The position numbers were made by a program, and so were the translations under genes. Source: Flavobacterium akiainvivens (GTDB lineage Bacteria > Bacteroidota > Bacteroidia > Flavobacteriales > Flavobacteriaceae). Taken from it: a stretch of 64,000 nucleotides of DNA. The stretch lies in the NCBI RefSeq assembly GCF_001278115.1, contig NZ_LIYD01000005.1, positions 643,197 to 707,196 of the forward strand. Reading direction: 5' to 3'. The notes beneath the pieces are model-generated. The model ran no database searches. It saw only the letters and a list, made by a program, of their open reading frames with translations, and was not told the DNA's origin. Position 1 is the first letter of the stretch. Every line of letters starts with the position of its first letter. Below, piece after piece: positions 40,812 to 51,649 of this stretch.

Positions 40812-43373
40812 TTATTGCAGCTGGTAGGTAAGTGTTGTATAGTACAACCCACCCACGGCAGGGCCACCCAAAAATGAGTTGTAATAAGCATTGGTAAGGT
40901 TAGTGGCACCTACTTTTATGCCCAGCTTAGATTGCAGGAACGTATAATTAACCTGCGCATCGAGCGTGCCGTAGGCCTGAACCGTACCGTTTACTAAAAA
41001 CGACCTCCAGTAAAAGCTGCTTTGGCGTTTGTAGGTAACGTTAAAGCCCAGGGTTTTCCACACATTATCTCCGGTAAACGATATGTTGCCAATCCACTCC
41101 GGGGTGTTGAAACCGTCTTCAAAACCATCGCCGTTATCGGTACGTCTCAGTTTGGCATACGATACATTTCCGCTAATCGTGTATTGTGGGGTAATGGTGT
41201 AGCTAAGGCCAAGGCTTGCCCCATAATTATACACCACACTTTGTGAGTTGGTATAAATACGGTAACGGTCCTGCAGGGTACGGTCGTTAAGGTAGTAGGG
41301 TATCTGTGCAGGGTTGGTGGTTTGGGGCACATTCATTTCAATCTGGGCGATGAAGTTGTTGTAGCGGTTAAAATAAAAATCGGCATCTACCTTAAACGTG
41401 CGGTTAAAGAACAATCCTTTATAACCTGCCTCAAACGAGTTGATCTGCTCGGGTTTAAGATAGGTGTACTGGGTATTCTTTTGCAGCAGGCTTTGGTTGT
41501 TTTGTATGGCATCGTCAAGTGTAGCCCCGTTATTAAAATCGGCCGTTACAGCTGCCTGGAAGCGGTCTATGGAGCTGCGCAGGTAGCCATTTTCAAACAC
41601 CCCGTTTGACATAACCCTGAGGCCGCCTACCCGGCGCACGCCACCGCTGTTTACATTACTAAAGGCCTCGAATATGCTGGGGAAACGCGACCCGCTCTGG
41701 AACGATGCCCTGATGCTCTGTTCCGCTGCCGGGGTAAATACTGCGGCTACCCTTGGGTTATATTTTACATCAAAATAATCGTTTTTATCAACGCGTAGTG
41801 TAGCAGAAAGCTTTAAAAGCCCTTCAAACAGGGTTTTGCCTGCCTGAATAAACCCACCCGTTTTACCGTACGTTAAAGTTGAGAATGGATCGGTAGCCGT
41901 GGGGTTTATAAAGTAGTTGCCATCAGGCTTTATGATGTAAGACTGGTAATCGGCGCCGGCAAGGAGTTGCAGCCCGGTATAGGTTTCAAAATCAGCACCT
42001 ATGGCCTTAGATAGGTTTACCTGTGCCTCGCCGTGTACCAGCCAGTCTTTTACGCGAAGGGCTGCGCCTTCATCCCAATTGTTAATATCAGCCAGTTCGT
42101 TTAGCGCCTGCTTAAATTCGGGTGTACCGGGTTGCAGCCTGCCCAGGTCGGCCTCGGCACGTGCTGCGGCAAGCGCCTGCGGTACTGATGAACCCTGACC
42201 CACAGCGGTATTAAAAGCGGTGGTATAATCGGCATACCAATCGTTATCGGATTTAAAACGTCGGTCTAAGTTTTCGGCGGCAGAGCGCAGGTTGTATGAC
42301 TTGCCTGTGTCTTCACTGGTGGCAAAAGCCCGTACCTGGAGGATATCGTTCTTAACCTCAATGGCGTGCTGTTGCAGTATGTAATCTTTAAGTGTAAAGC
42401 GGTTGGCACGCTGGTATACATTATCAAGGTCGGCAAAACGGTAGGTGTAAGAGATAGTAGTTTTGGGGCTCAGTTTGTAGTAGAGCCCCACGTCGGCTTT
42501 AATGTTCTGTATGCCGTAATCGGCCACATCATGTTCGCTGTAACCGGTACGTGCCACTACATAGCGTGTGCCACCAAGTGTAAGGGTGCGGCGGTTTGAT
42601 GATTCGTTACCGTAGCCGTTAACAGGGTCGTAAGCCGGGTTGTTAACCCCTCCGGCAATGCCCACGCCTGCATTGGCATTGGGGTTCAGGTCGGTACGGT
42701 TGTTGGCAATCCAGTCCTGCCCGGTGGTATAGGCAAAATTGATTTTGAAAGCAAAACGGTCGTTGATTTTTTCGGCAATACGCAAGGCACTTTCGCTGTA
42801 TAGCTTTACTCCTGAATCAGCATCGCCCATATGGTTTATGCCGGTTTTCTGTTGCAGGGTAATGCCTGTGGTAGTAAACGGGTCTTTGGTGATAAAATTA
42901 GCAAGGCCGTTAATGGCGTTAAGGCCGTAGAGGGCAGAGGCAGTGCCAGGAATAATTTCCACACGGTCAATATCAAGGTCGGTTGGCCCCATGGTATTGC
43001 CTATGGGCGCGCCAATATGGGGTGCCTGGTTATCAAAGCCGTCTACCATCTGGGTAAAGCGGACGTTGGTTGTATTGGCAAAGCCACGGGTGTTGATGAT
43101 TTTAAACCCCAGGCTGGGGGTAAGCATCTGTACGCCTTTTATGTTTTCGAGCCCGTCGAAAAAAGAAGGGGCTGCCATATTTTTGATTTCGCGGCTGCTT
43201 ACATTTTCTATGGTTACAGGCGATTTTAAAATGCTTTCGGGTGTGCGGGAGGCTGAAATCACCACTTCTTCCAAATACTGGTTGTTAAGCGTGTCTACAT
43301 TATCTTTTGGCTGGGTTTGTGCCAGCAGGCAAGAAGTATATAATAAAAATACTATCAGGTAGTTTTTTGTCAT
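40812..43373 (-). CDS. TonB-dependent outer membrane receptor
   Basis: 853 residues from the ATG at 43373 (MTKNYLIVFLLYTSCLLAQ signal peptide). A plug domain follows (EEVVISASRTPESILKSPVT, GFKIINTRGFANTTNVRFTQ, DIDRVEIIPGTASALYGLNA) and then a 22-strand barrel ending in an aromatic C-terminus (GGLYYTTLTYQLQ). There is no SusD-like partner and no N-terminal carboxypeptidase-like domain, so it is a siderophore/vitamin/metal-type receptor rather than a glycan one. An earlier ATG at 43397 lies within the terminator of the next gene and is rejected. Substrate unknown; position next to molybdenum genes hints at a metal oxyanion or cofactor, weakly. Confidence 0.88.
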   Translation of the reverse strand: MTKNYLIVFLLYTSCLLAQTQPKDNVDTLNNQYLEEVVISASRTPESILKSPVTIENVSSREIKNMAAPSFFDGLENIKGVQMLTPSLGFKIINTRGFANTTNVRFTQMVDGFDNQAPHIGAPIGNTMGPTDLDIDRVEIIPGTASALYGLNAINGLANFITKDPFTTTGITLQQKTGINHMGDADSGVKLYSESALRIAEKINDRFAFKINFAYTTGQDWIANNRTDLNPNANAGVGIAGGVNNPAYDPVNGYGNESSNRRTLTLGGTRYVVARTGYSEHDVADYGIQNIKADVGLYYKLSPKTTISYTYRFADLDNVYQRANRFTLKDYILQQHAIEVKNDILQVRAFATSEDTGKSYNLRSAAENLDRRFKSDNDWYADYTTAFNTAVGQGSSVPQALAAARAEADLGRLQPGTPEFKQALNELADINNWDEGAALRVKDWLVHGEAQVNLSKAIGADFETYTGLQLLAGADYQSYIIKPDGNYFINPTATDPFSTLTYGKTGGFIQAGKTLFEGLLKLSATLRVDKNDYFDVKYNPRVAAVFTPAAEQSIRASFQSGSRFPSIFEAFSNVNSGGVRRVGGLRVMSNGVFENGYLRSSIDRFQAAVTADFNNGATLDDAIQNNQSLLQKNTQYTYLKPEQINSFEAGYKGLFFNRTFKVDADFYFNRYNNFIAQIEMNVPQTTNPAQIPYYLNDRTLQDRYRIYTNSQSVVYNYGASLGLSYTITPQYTISGNVSYAKLRRTDNGDGFEDGFNTPEWIGNISFTGDNVWKTLGFNVTYKRQSSFYWRSFLVNGTVQAYGTLDAQVNYTFLQSKLGIKVGATNLTNAYYNSFLGGPAVGGLYYTTLTYQLQ

Positions 43374-43386
43374 GTATAAGGCGTAT

Positions 43387-43415
43387 AAAAAAAGCAACAG
43401 TAATTACTGTTGCTT
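43387..43415 (-). terminator. Rho-independent terminator of the first araC-type gene
   Basis: Perfect 10-bp stem AAGCAACAGT / ACTGTTGCTT (43392-43401, 43406-43415), loop AATT, and T7 on the minus strand. It lies 21 nt after the stop of the regulator gene. Confidence 0.9.
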
Positions 43416-43436
43416 ACGTTTTTGTTATGTAGTTAA

Positions 43437-44360
43437 TTAATTTTCCGATGGCTGAACCAGGTTAGCCACTTTTCTGTATTCCAATGGTGTACAGCCCACT
43501 TTTTGCTTAAAAAGGCGTGTAAAGTGCTGCGGGTATTTAAACCCAAGTTCATAAGCCACTTCGCTTACAGATTTGTTCAGGTCAAACACCCGGTCTTTGG
43601 CTATTGCTATTGTTTTTGCCTGTATATAATCCTGCGCGGTGCGGCCGGTTTCCTTCTTTATAAGGTCGCCAAAATAATTGGGTGAAAGGTGCAGGCGTTC
43701 TGCGCAGTATGATACAGTAGGCAGGCCTTCCTGCTGTGATTTCCCTGTGGTGAAAAAATCAGAAAGCAATGTTTCAAAACGCTCTATAATGCCCCTGTTT
43801 ACGGTATCGCGGGTAATAAACTGGCGGTCGTAAAAACGGTCGCAGTAGTTGAGTAATAACTCAATGTTACTGGTAATGAGTTTTTTGCTGTGTTTGTCTA
43901 CCCCGCGTTCCAGTTCGGTGGCAATTTTGTCAAAACAGTCTAAAATAACCTGGCGCTCTTTTTCAGATACGTGCAGGGCCTCGCTGGTGTTGTATGAAAA
44001 GAAAGTGTAATCGTCTATGAGTTTTCCAAGTGAAGTTCCTGCAATCAGGTCCGGGTGAAACACAAGGGCATGGCCGAAAGGCTGATAAATAGCATCAGAC
44101 TCAACCTCAATAACCTGACCGGGGCCAAAAAATACAAGGGTGCCTTCCTGATAATCATAATATTCTTTGCCGTATTTAAGGTCGCCGCATTTAACATCCT
44201 TAAATATAACGGCATAAATATCAAAAGTCATTTTATGCGATGCCCTTGGGCTGGCTTTGGCTAAATCTACTATACTAACCAAAGGGTGCAGCGTTTCGTG
44301 GTTGTTAAACGTGTTATAATCGCTGATGCTCTTAAAATCTACTATCCTTTCCATGGTCAT
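43437..44360 (-). CDS. AraC-family transcriptional regulator 1
   Basis: 307 residues (a second ATG lies two codons in, at 44354). The N-terminal 150 residues form a cupin-like effector domain (YQEGTLVFFGPGQVIEVESD). The C-terminal 100 residues are the double helix-turn-helix DNA-binding domain (LPTVSYCAERLHLSPNYFGDLIKKETG, SVSEVAYELGFKYPQHFTRLFKQKVG, TPLEYRK). It is divergent from an aldo/keto reductase gene, and two GTAAT-N16-GTAAT sites lie in the gap. Its paralogue is at 48374-49264. It probably activates oxidoreductase genes in response to an aldehyde or related compound (inference). Confidence 0.88.
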   Translation of the reverse strand: MTMERIVDFKSISDYNTFNNHETLHPLVSIVDLAKASPRASHKMTFDIYAVIFKDVKCGDLKYGKEYYDYQEGTLVFFGPGQVIEVESDAIYQPFGHALVFHPDLIAGTSLGKLIDDYTFFSYNTSEALHVSEKERQVILDCFDKIATELERGVDKHSKKLITSNIELLLNYCDRFYDRQFITRDTVNRGIIERFETLLSDFFTTGKSQQEGLPTVSYCAERLHLSPNYFGDLIKKETGRTAQDYIQAKTIAIAKDRVFDLNKSVSEVAYELGFKYPQHFTRLFKQKVGCTPLEYRKVANLVQPSEN

Positions 44361-44423
44361 ATGCTTATGAATTCAATTCAAAATTAAGGCTTTTTTAGGC
44401 AGTTGGTTACGTAGTGTGCCCCA

Positions 44424-45572
<1,149 letters not shown>

Positions 45573-45591
45573 TTACCTGATAGGCTTTATA

Positions 45592-45640
45592 TATTTCACA
45601 CCGTGAAAATGAATTCCAAAAGTGAAATATTAAGCACTTT
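45592..45640. repeat. 49-bp dispersed repeat, full copy 1
   Basis: Identical over 49 bp to 52841-52889. It begins TATTTCACACCGTGAAAATG and ends GTGAAATATTAAGCACTTT; outer ends TATTTCAC and GTGAAATA are inverted repeats, and TTTCAC/GTGAAA forms an inner hairpin. It lies 19 nt after the stop of an aldo/keto reductase gene. Half copies are at 22161 and 27064. Confidence 0.85.
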
Positions 45641-45733
45641 AAACCTTAAAAAGCAAGAAAAATATTTCAAATTATTCTGTGCATAAAACATTAACAGAGA
45701 TGTCATGATGCTATGCAATTTTTTATAGATATC

Positions 45734-45760
45734 TGGCGGATCCAATTACTGGCTCCGCCA
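45734..45760 (-). terminator. possible terminator hairpin
   Basis: TGGCGGA (45734-45740) and TCCGCCA (45754-45760) form a 7-bp stem with a 13-nt loop, 33 nt after the stop of the minus-strand oxidoreductase. The tail on the minus strand is AT-rich but has no clean T-run. Confidence 0.4.
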
Positions 45761-45793
45761 AATACTATCAAGGATTTTCTTGTTGATGGTGCA

Positions 45794-46798
45794 TTACCGC
45801 GCCTTGATTTCTCTAAATACGTCGAGGACCATTTTCCCATTTGCCTCCCCACGGCTCAGTATCGCATAGGCCTCGTCTGCATATATGAAACAGAAATCAC
45901 GGTTATCTACGATAGGTACTATGAGCCCCTCGTTAGCCAATTTTGCGATTTCCTCCAGAATTTCCCCATGGTGTTGCCGGTGTTCACCTGAAAGCAATGG
46001 ATAAAGCGTGAAAACGCCAGAATAAGTTGCACCTCTGAAAGACAGTGGCGCAAGGCTATGGGAACCCCACCCCAAGATACTCACGACACGTCCGGTATAA
46101 CGCTTCACATATTGAAAGGAGTCGTCTAAAACCTTGCCGCCAACAGTATCCAGAATGATGTCGAAACCTTCGGTTTCGCTACGTTCACTAATAAAGGAAC
46201 CGACACTGTGTATTGTGCGGTCGATAGCGACTGCCCCGAATGATTCTACCAACGGTATTTCTTCAGGCGTTACGGTGGTGAATACAACTGCACCTTTCGA
46301 TTTCGCGATTTGTATTGCGATATGCCCTACGCCACCCGCACCTCCATGTATTAGCACTTTATCACCTGGCTTGACGTTGGCCCTGTCCACCAATGCTTCC
46401 CAGGCAGTAATACTGATCAACGGAAGGGCAGCAGCCTGTTTGAAACTGAGTTTTTCAGGCATTTTAGCCAGCAAAAGTGCATCGGCAACAACAAATTCCG
46501 CCATCGTTCCCTGATTATCTCCCACGCCACCTACCATTCCGTAAACTGCATCGCCTACCGCAAAACCGGTTACTCCGGCACCAACCGAGATAACGATGCC
46601 GCTCATGTCGAGCCCTAATACCGCATTGGGCATTTTAATTTCGGCATGTGCCGCCTGCCCACTCTTAATTTTAATATCTAATGGATTGATACCGCTTGAT
46701 ACCACTTTTACTAAAACTTTTCCTTCGCTTATTTCAGGTATTGCTATATCTTCTAATTGGAAATCGGTGTTGAATTCCTTTAAGACCATTGCTTTCAT
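45794..46798 (-). CDS. zinc-independent quinone-oxidoreductase-like NADP enzyme
   Basis: 334 residues of the medium-chain family without the zinc-binding cysteines. The GroES-like N-terminal part (VSSGINPLDIKIKSGQAA, LGLDMSGIVISVGAGVTGF) and the cofactor motif VLIHGGAGGVGHIAIQIAKS are visible. Such proteins reduce quinones or enones with NADPH. It follows the aldehyde dehydrogenase on the same strand (61-nt gap), so the pair probably forms an operon. Base use in this pair differs somewhat from the Mo operon (more CG-containing codons), which may point to transfer. Confidence 0.87.
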   Translation of the reverse strand: MKAMVLKEFNTDFQLEDIAIPEISEGKVLVKVVSSGINPLDIKIKSGQAAHAEIKMPNAVLGLDMSGIVISVGAGVTGFAVGDAVYGMVGGVGDNQGTMAEFVVADALLLAKMPEKLSFKQAAALPLISITAWEALVDRANVKPGDKVLIHGGAGGVGHIAIQIAKSKGAVVFTTVTPEEIPLVESFGAVAIDRTIHSVGSFISERSETEGFDIILDTVGGKVLDDSFQYVKRYTGRVVSILGWGSHSLAPLSFRGATYSGVFTLYPLLSGEHRQHHGEILEEIAKLANEGLIVPIVDNRDFCFIYADEAYAILSRGEANGKMVLDVFREIKAR

Positions 46799-46859
46799 AA
46801 ATGATTTGTTTAATTGATTAAAGAAAGGCTCCGTGCTTGCAGGAGCATTCCCAACTTAT

Positions 46860-48272
46860 TTAGTAACTGATAGCCTTAGGTTCAAGAAAGGCCTCGAGGC
46901 CATATTTCCCGTATTCTCGCCCGATACCTGACTGCTTAGACCCGCCAAACGGAGCTACAAGGTCAAACTCAAACTGGTTGATGGCCACACGGCCAGACTC
47001 GATGCGGCCTGCAATTTTGCGCGCATGGTTTTCCTCACCGCTGACGTAGGCAAAAAGTCCATAGTCGGTATCGTTAGCAATTGCGATGGCTTCTTCGTCG
47101 TCTTTGTAAGTAATGATAGACAATACAGGCCCGAAAATTTCTTCACGAGCGATACGCATATCATTGGTAACATCAGAAAAGACGGTTAATTTGACGAAAT
47201 TACCTTCTTCGAGACCTTCCGGATGGCCTTCACCTCCAATGAGCAACCTGGCACCTTCCTCGAGCCCGAGGCGAATATAACTTTGTACACGCTCGTATTG
47301 TTTTTTGTTTACCATTGGCCCAACAGCAGTATCCTCGTCTCCGGGGTTTCCTACTTTCAGGCTCTCAACGGCTTTCACAATGAGCGATTCAACAAGTGGA
47401 AGCTTGTCTTCGGGTACCAATAAGCGCGTTCCTGCAATGCACGCCTGTCCGCTATTCATAAAGGCCATTAATGCAGCCATAGGAACGGCCGTTTCGAAAT
47501 CGGCGTCTTCAAGAAGGATGTTAGGCGATTTCCCGCCAAGTTCAAGGGTTAGGCGTTTCATTGTACTTGCCGATTCACGGGCTATCCATTTGCCCACGTC
47601 GGTCGATCCGGTGAATGTGATTTTAGCAATATCCGGGTGACGGCAGATTTCGGCACCGACAAGTTCTCCACGTCCGATAAGCACGTTGGCAACACCTTGT
47701 GGCAGGCGCGCGTCATCGAGAATTTCCATCATGACTTGGGTTTGGAGTGCACTCATCTGCGCCGGTTTGATTACTGCCGTACACCCGGCTGCCAATGCGG
47801 TTGAAAGTTTGCTGCATATAAATCCGTTGCTGGCATTCCATGGCGTGATGATGCCTACAACGCCCACAGGGTCGAGAAAAACATCGGAATTTCCCAATCT
47901 CCTTTCGAAATCGAATGTTTCGAGCAAGGCAATGTTCGAATCGATGAAGGCAAGGCATGATTGGGCCGCCTGACGACAAAACTGTATTGTACCACCGTAT
48001 TCGAGCAACATAGCTTCTACGATGCTGTCAAGCCTTTTTTCTACCGCGGCCCTGAAACTTCTTAGATATAACATCCTTTCCTGAGGGCTGGTTTGGGAAT
48101 AGGTCCTGAATGCGCGTTTGGCTGCGGCAATCGCAGTGCGGGTATCATGCTCATCGGCAAGTTGTACGGTTCCTGTAAGTGTGTTGTCTACAGGGTTGAT
48201 GAGCTCAAACAATTCGGTACCGTGAGGAGCCACAAAAGCACCATTTACATAAATGCGGTTAAGCGTTTTCAT
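46860..48272 (-). CDS. NAD(P)-dependent aldehyde dehydrogenase
   Basis: 470 residues, full-length ALDH superfamily. The active site Cys lies in NSGQACIAGTRLLVP, the Glu in TLELGGKSPNIL, the Asn/cofactor region in IITPWNASNGFI, FTGSTDVGKWIA binds NAD, and EEIFGPVLSIITY and the C-terminal FGGSKQSGIGREYG are typical. It oxidises an aldehyde to the acid. It is the first gene of a two-gene unit downstream of the second AraC-type gene (102-nt gap on the same strand). Confidence 0.9.
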   Translation of the reverse strand: MKTLNRIYVNGAFVAPHGTELFELINPVDNTLTGTVQLADEHDTRTAIAAAKRAFRTYSQTSPQERMLYLRSFRAAVEKRLDSIVEAMLLEYGGTIQFCRQAAQSCLAFIDSNIALLETFDFERRLGNSDVFLDPVGVVGIITPWNASNGFICSKLSTALAAGCTAVIKPAQMSALQTQVMMEILDDARLPQGVANVLIGRGELVGAEICRHPDIAKITFTGSTDVGKWIARESASTMKRLTLELGGKSPNILLEDADFETAVPMAALMAFMNSGQACIAGTRLLVPEDKLPLVESLIVKAVESLKVGNPGDEDTAVGPMVNKKQYERVQSYIRLGLEEGARLLIGGEGHPEGLEEGNFVKLTVFSDVTNDMRIAREEIFGPVLSIITYKDDEEAIAIANDTDYGLFAYVSGEENHARKIAGRIESGRVAINQFEFDLVAPFGGSKQSGIGREYGKYGLEAFLEPKAISY

Positions 48273-48373
48273 AATAATAAATTTTTTAGATTGTGAGTAT
48301 TGATTTTAGACAAAAGGTATCCTGTCGGCAGTTTTTTCACCTGCCGGAAAAAATAGTCCGATAAAAATTTTGA

Positions 48374-49264
48374 TTAATTAAAAGAGCGTCTGAAAGCCAA
48401 AGGCGACAGCTGTGTTTTACTCTTAAAGAACTTATTAAACGACTGTGGGTGGCTGAACCCAAGCCTGAAGGCAATTTCACTAACGGAAAGCGTAGTGGAT
48501 GCAAGTGTTTCTTTCGCTTTTTCTACCAACTTGTGCTGTATGGTTTGCTGCGTGTTCAATCCGGTCAGGGACCGAAGCATGTCACTAAGATAATTTGGCG
48601 ACAAATGGAGTTCCCGGGCCAGGTTTTCCACTTTTGGCAGGCCATTGTCCTGAACTTGTTCGCTGTCAAAATACTCATTCAGGATTTTATCGAGTTTCGA
48701 TAACAAGTCATTGTTGATCTGCTTCCGGGTAATGAACTGCCTGTTGTAAAAACGATCTGCATAGTTGAGTAACGTTTCAACCTGCGAGATGATAATATTC
48801 TGGCTGAAGTTGTCGATGTTCGATTTAAATTCCTGTTCAATGTTGTGGATGATGCCGTTCAGTACCGTTTCCTCTTTTTCAGACAGGAACAAAGCCTCGT
48901 AAATGTCGTACGAGAAGAATCCGTAATTTTTGATGGTCTTCCCGAATGCATGGCTGCGTATGAAATCAGGATGGATGATAAGTATCCAGCCTTCCTTAGC
49001 ATTGTCATCTGTGGAAAGTATCTGACCGGGACTGAAGAAAGAGGCGGAGCCTTCATCGAAATCCACAAAGTTCTGTCCGTAACGGATGCGGCCGTCGAAT
49101 TTCTTTACCAGTAGGATCATGTAGAAGTTGTACATTACCTTCTCGGAAATCTCTTCTGCAAATGTGCCAAGATCCTCAAAATGGATTACGCTGATCAACG
49201 GGTGCTCCGGCCGGGTCACACCCAGAATCCTATGAAATTCAGAAATGGAATTCATAACAAGCAT
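48374..49264 (-). CDS. AraC-family transcriptional regulator 2
   Basis: 296 residues. Same build as the regulator at 43437-44360: an effector domain with FDEGSASFFSPGQILSTDDN and a shared NYADRFYNRQFITRKQIN stretch, then the double HTH (LARELHLSPNYLSDMLRSLTG, TLSVSEIAFRLGFSHPQSFNKFFKSKT). It sits between the aldehyde dehydrogenase/quinone reductase pair and an alcohol dehydrogenase, all on the minus strand, and probably controls this block. The GTAAT-type sites of regulator 1 were not seen next to it. Confidence 0.88.
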   Translation of the reverse strand: MLVMNSISEFHRILGVTRPEHPLISVIHFEDLGTFAEEISEKVMYNFYMILLVKKFDGRIRYGQNFVDFDEGSASFFSPGQILSTDDNAKEGWILIIHPDFIRSHAFGKTIKNYGFFSYDIYEALFLSEKEETVLNGIIHNIEQEFKSNIDNFSQNIIISQVETLLNYADRFYNRQFITRKQINNDLLSKLDKILNEYFDSEQVQDNGLPKVENLARELHLSPNYLSDMLRSLTGLNTQQTIQHKLVEKAKETLASTTLSVSEIAFRLGFSHPQSFNKFFKSKTQLSPLAFRRSFN

Positions 49265-49285
49265 CCTTTATGTTTTTACCCGTTC

Positions 49286-50326
49286 TCACAGCGTAGCAAG
49301 ATCGATTACGAAGCGGTAAAGAACATCTCCTCTTTCCATTCTTTCAAAAGCATGGTGTATGTCTTTGATGTCAATCAGTTCGACATCGGCCGTAATATCT
49401 TTCTCAGCACAGAAGTCCAGCATTTCCTGGGTCAGCGGAAGGCCGCCCGGACCGGAACCTGTTATGCTTTTATTTCCTGCAAGCAGCGAAAATGGCGAAA
49501 TAACATATGGTTCTACGGGTATGCCAACACAGATGTGAGTTCCGTTACTTCTTAATAGTTGTAAATATACATTTAAATCATGAGGTGCTGAAACGGTATC
49601 GAGGATAAAATCGAATTCCCCTTTTACACTGTCGAGTTGTCCCTGATCAGATGTATTGATAAAATGATGTGCCCCCAGTTTATATGCTGCCTGTTCTTTT
49701 TTGGAAGAGGTGCTTAACACTGTTACTTCCGCTCCAAAAGCTACACCAAATTTAACTGCCATATGCCCCAAGCCGCCAAGGCCTAATACTGCAAGTTTGT
49801 GGCCATTACCTACATTAAACCTTTTCAGGGGGGTATATGTGGTGATGCCTGCGCAGAGCAATGGGCCAACACCCTCTGGATTTAGTGATTGAGCTACACG
49901 CAGTACGAAGTCTTCCTTAATTACAATTGCATTAGCATATCCACCATATGTTGGCTTACCGTCTAATCCCAGGCTATTGTATGTCCAAACGGGGCTTACG
50001 CTACAGGTTGTTTCGTGGCCATGAGAACAATCTTCGCACCCCCCACAGGAATCGACCATAACCCCAACACCAACACAGTCACCAATTTTGTGCTTTTTTA
50101 CATGATTGCCCACTTTTGCGATTTCACCAACAATTTCGTGCCCAGGTACCATTGGAAAGATTCCCGGAAACCAATCGTTGTTAATTTGATGCAGGTCGGT
50201 GTGGCAAACCCCACAATACATAATATTAACCAATACATCGTGAGGGCCGAGTTCTCTCACTTCGAAATCCCAGGGCGCTAATTTGTCTTTTGGGTTTTGT
50301 GCTGCGTAACCTTTTAATGCTGTCAT
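49286..50326 (-). CDS. zinc-dependent NAD(P) alcohol dehydrogenase 2
   Basis: 346 residues, same family as the gene at 27297. Zinc ligands: CGVCHTDLHQINNDW and PGHEIVGEI (catalytic), CGGCEDCSHGHETTC (structural). Cofactor site AVLGLGGLGHMAVKFGVAFG. It lies 21 nt upstream of the second araC-type gene on the same strand, so the two may be co-transcribed. The divergent 321-bp gap to 50648 holds its promoter. Confidence 0.88.
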   Translation of the reverse strand: MTALKGYAAQNPKDKLAPWDFEVRELGPHDVLVNIMYCGVCHTDLHQINNDWFPGIFPMVPGHEIVGEIAKVGNHVKKHKIGDCVGVGVMVDSCGGCEDCSHGHETTCSVSPVWTYNSLGLDGKPTYGGYANAIVIKEDFVLRVAQSLNPEGVGPLLCAGITTYTPLKRFNVGNGHKLAVLGLGGLGHMAVKFGVAFGAEVTVLSTSSKKEQAAYKLGAHHFINTSDQGQLDSVKGEFDFILDTVSAPHDLNVYLQLLRSNGTHICVGIPVEPYVISPFSLLAGNKSITGSGPGGLPLTQEMLDFCAEKDITADVELIDIKDIHHAFERMERGDVLYRFVIDLATL

Positions 50327-50555
50327 GATAGAAAGTTTTAATTGATAAATTATTACGATGCAAACTTCGCAATAGAATAACCGGATAAAGTAGGTCTATT
50401 GAAGAATTTTGTATCTCAATCAGGGAAGTTGAATTTTTTATAAAAAATTGCAACAATGGCCAATAAATGGGTTCTGCTATATAGGTATATAAAGTAGATA
50501 GTAAACCTCATTTTATTTCTATACAACGATTTAAAAAGGTGGAAAAGCGTTAGCG

Positions 50556-50586
50556 GTGATTGGGAAACATCATTCCGTGATTGGGA
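50556..50586 (+). promoter_or_regulatory. direct repeat GTGATTGGGA with 21-bp period
   Basis: Two identical decamers at 50556-50565 and 50577-50586, 62 nt upstream of the NmrA-like gene. The spacing is that of AraC-family half-sites. The 321-bp gap 50327-50647 is otherwise empty; a related CTGATTGAGATAC is on the minus strand near 50411-50424, facing the alcohol dehydrogenase. Confidence 0.5.
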
Positions 50587-50647
50587 TACTTTATGATATA
50601 GCCGCCTGTTTAATTTTATCACCTCAATAACGTAAAAGAAAAACAAG

Positions 50648-51535
50648 ATGAAAATAACTGTAACAGGTTCACTGGGCAATGTGGGCCGGCCACTTGCTGA
50701 GCAACTAATAAGCGAAGGACATCAGGTAACGATTATTACCAGCACCCCGGACAGGGAAAACGAAATCAATAAGATTGGCGCAAGCGCAGCTGTGGGCTCC
50801 ATTACAGATTTAGATTTTCTCATACGTGCCTTCTCGGGTGCAGACGCAGTTTTTACCATGACACCATCTGATGCATTCGACCCCGACATGATTTCCAATA
50901 CGATTAAGACAGGTCACACCTATGCGGAGGCTATTACCGTGGCGCAAGTAAAAAAAGTTGTGATGCTAAGCAGCATCGGTGCAGATCTCCCTTCAGGCAA
51001 CGGACCTGTAAAGGGTATACATCATATTGAAGAACGTTTCAGGCAGCTGGAAAATGTAGCGGTAACTTTTTTAAGGCCCGGTTTCTTCTATTATAATTAT
51101 TTCAGGGATATTCCAATAATAAAGGAGTTCGGTATACTTGGCAGCAATTATCCCGCAGATGCAGTCTTGCCTCTCGTTCATCCTAAAGACATTGCCGCCG
51201 CTGCTGCTGAAGAGCTTACAAAGCCATCTGAAGGTAAAAATGTAAGGTACATTGTAAGTGACTTACAGGAGGTGGGTATTATTGCTTCCTTACTTGGGGT
51301 TGCTATTTCCAAACCGGAACTTTACTGGGTGGAATTTGCAGATAGCCAGCTACATGAGGCGTTGTTAAATGCAGGCCTGCCGGTGGAATCTGTTGAGGGT
51401 TATGTGGAAATGGGAAAAGGATTTGGCTCAGGACTTATAACCAAAGACTTTTATGCTTCAGGCACTCCGGTTACCGGAAAGATAAAACTCTCTGAGTTTT
51501 CCAAAGAATTTGCAGAGCGGTTTCATACTTCTTAA
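50648..51535 (+). CDS. NmrA-like NAD(P)-binding oxidoreductase
   Basis: 295 residues, an atypical short-chain dehydrogenase. Rossmann motif ITVTGSLGNVGRPLAEQLIS; VTIITSTPDREN in the second strand; the active-site Tyr/Lys of classical SDRs is not in the usual place. It resembles NAD(P)H-binding sensor or quinone-reductase-type proteins (NmrA/YtfG). Role here unknown. It starts a plus-strand pair with the aldo/keto reductase at 51650. Confidence 0.85.
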   Translation: MKITVTGSLGNVGRPLAEQLISEGHQVTIITSTPDRENEINKIGASAAVGSITDLDFLIRAFSGADAVFTMTPSDAFDPDMISNTIKTGHTYAEAITVAQVKKVVMLSSIGADLPSGNGPVKGIHHIEERFRQLENVAVTFLRPGFFYYNYFRDIPIIKEFGILGSNYPADAVLPLVHPKDIAAAAAEELTKPSEGKNVRYIVSDLQEVGIIASLLGVAISKPELYWVEFADSQLHEALLNAGLPVESVEGYVEMGKGFGSGLITKDFYASGTPVTGKIKLSEFSKEFAERFHTS

Positions 51536-51649
51536 TCTGCGAAATTCAAACCCTATGTGCATTGATTTGGAAAAGCTATAAGTGATTGGGTGGCATTACA
51601 TAACATTATGCTGCTGGTCTTAACACAATAAATTAATAAATGTATAATT

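Noticed and set aside
43374..43397. Earlier ATG of the TonB receptor
   Set aside because: It lies in the terminator of the regulator gene, and the signal peptide starts at 43373.
45713..45991. 92-codon plus-strand frame
   Set aside because: Largely antisense to the end of the quinone-reductase-like gene, no motif, no promoter.
48326..48346. CGGCAG/CTGCCG hairpin as a terminator of the second AraC gene
   Set aside because: No T-run follows on the minus strand; it may be a weak structure in the leader of the aldehyde dehydrogenase gene instead.
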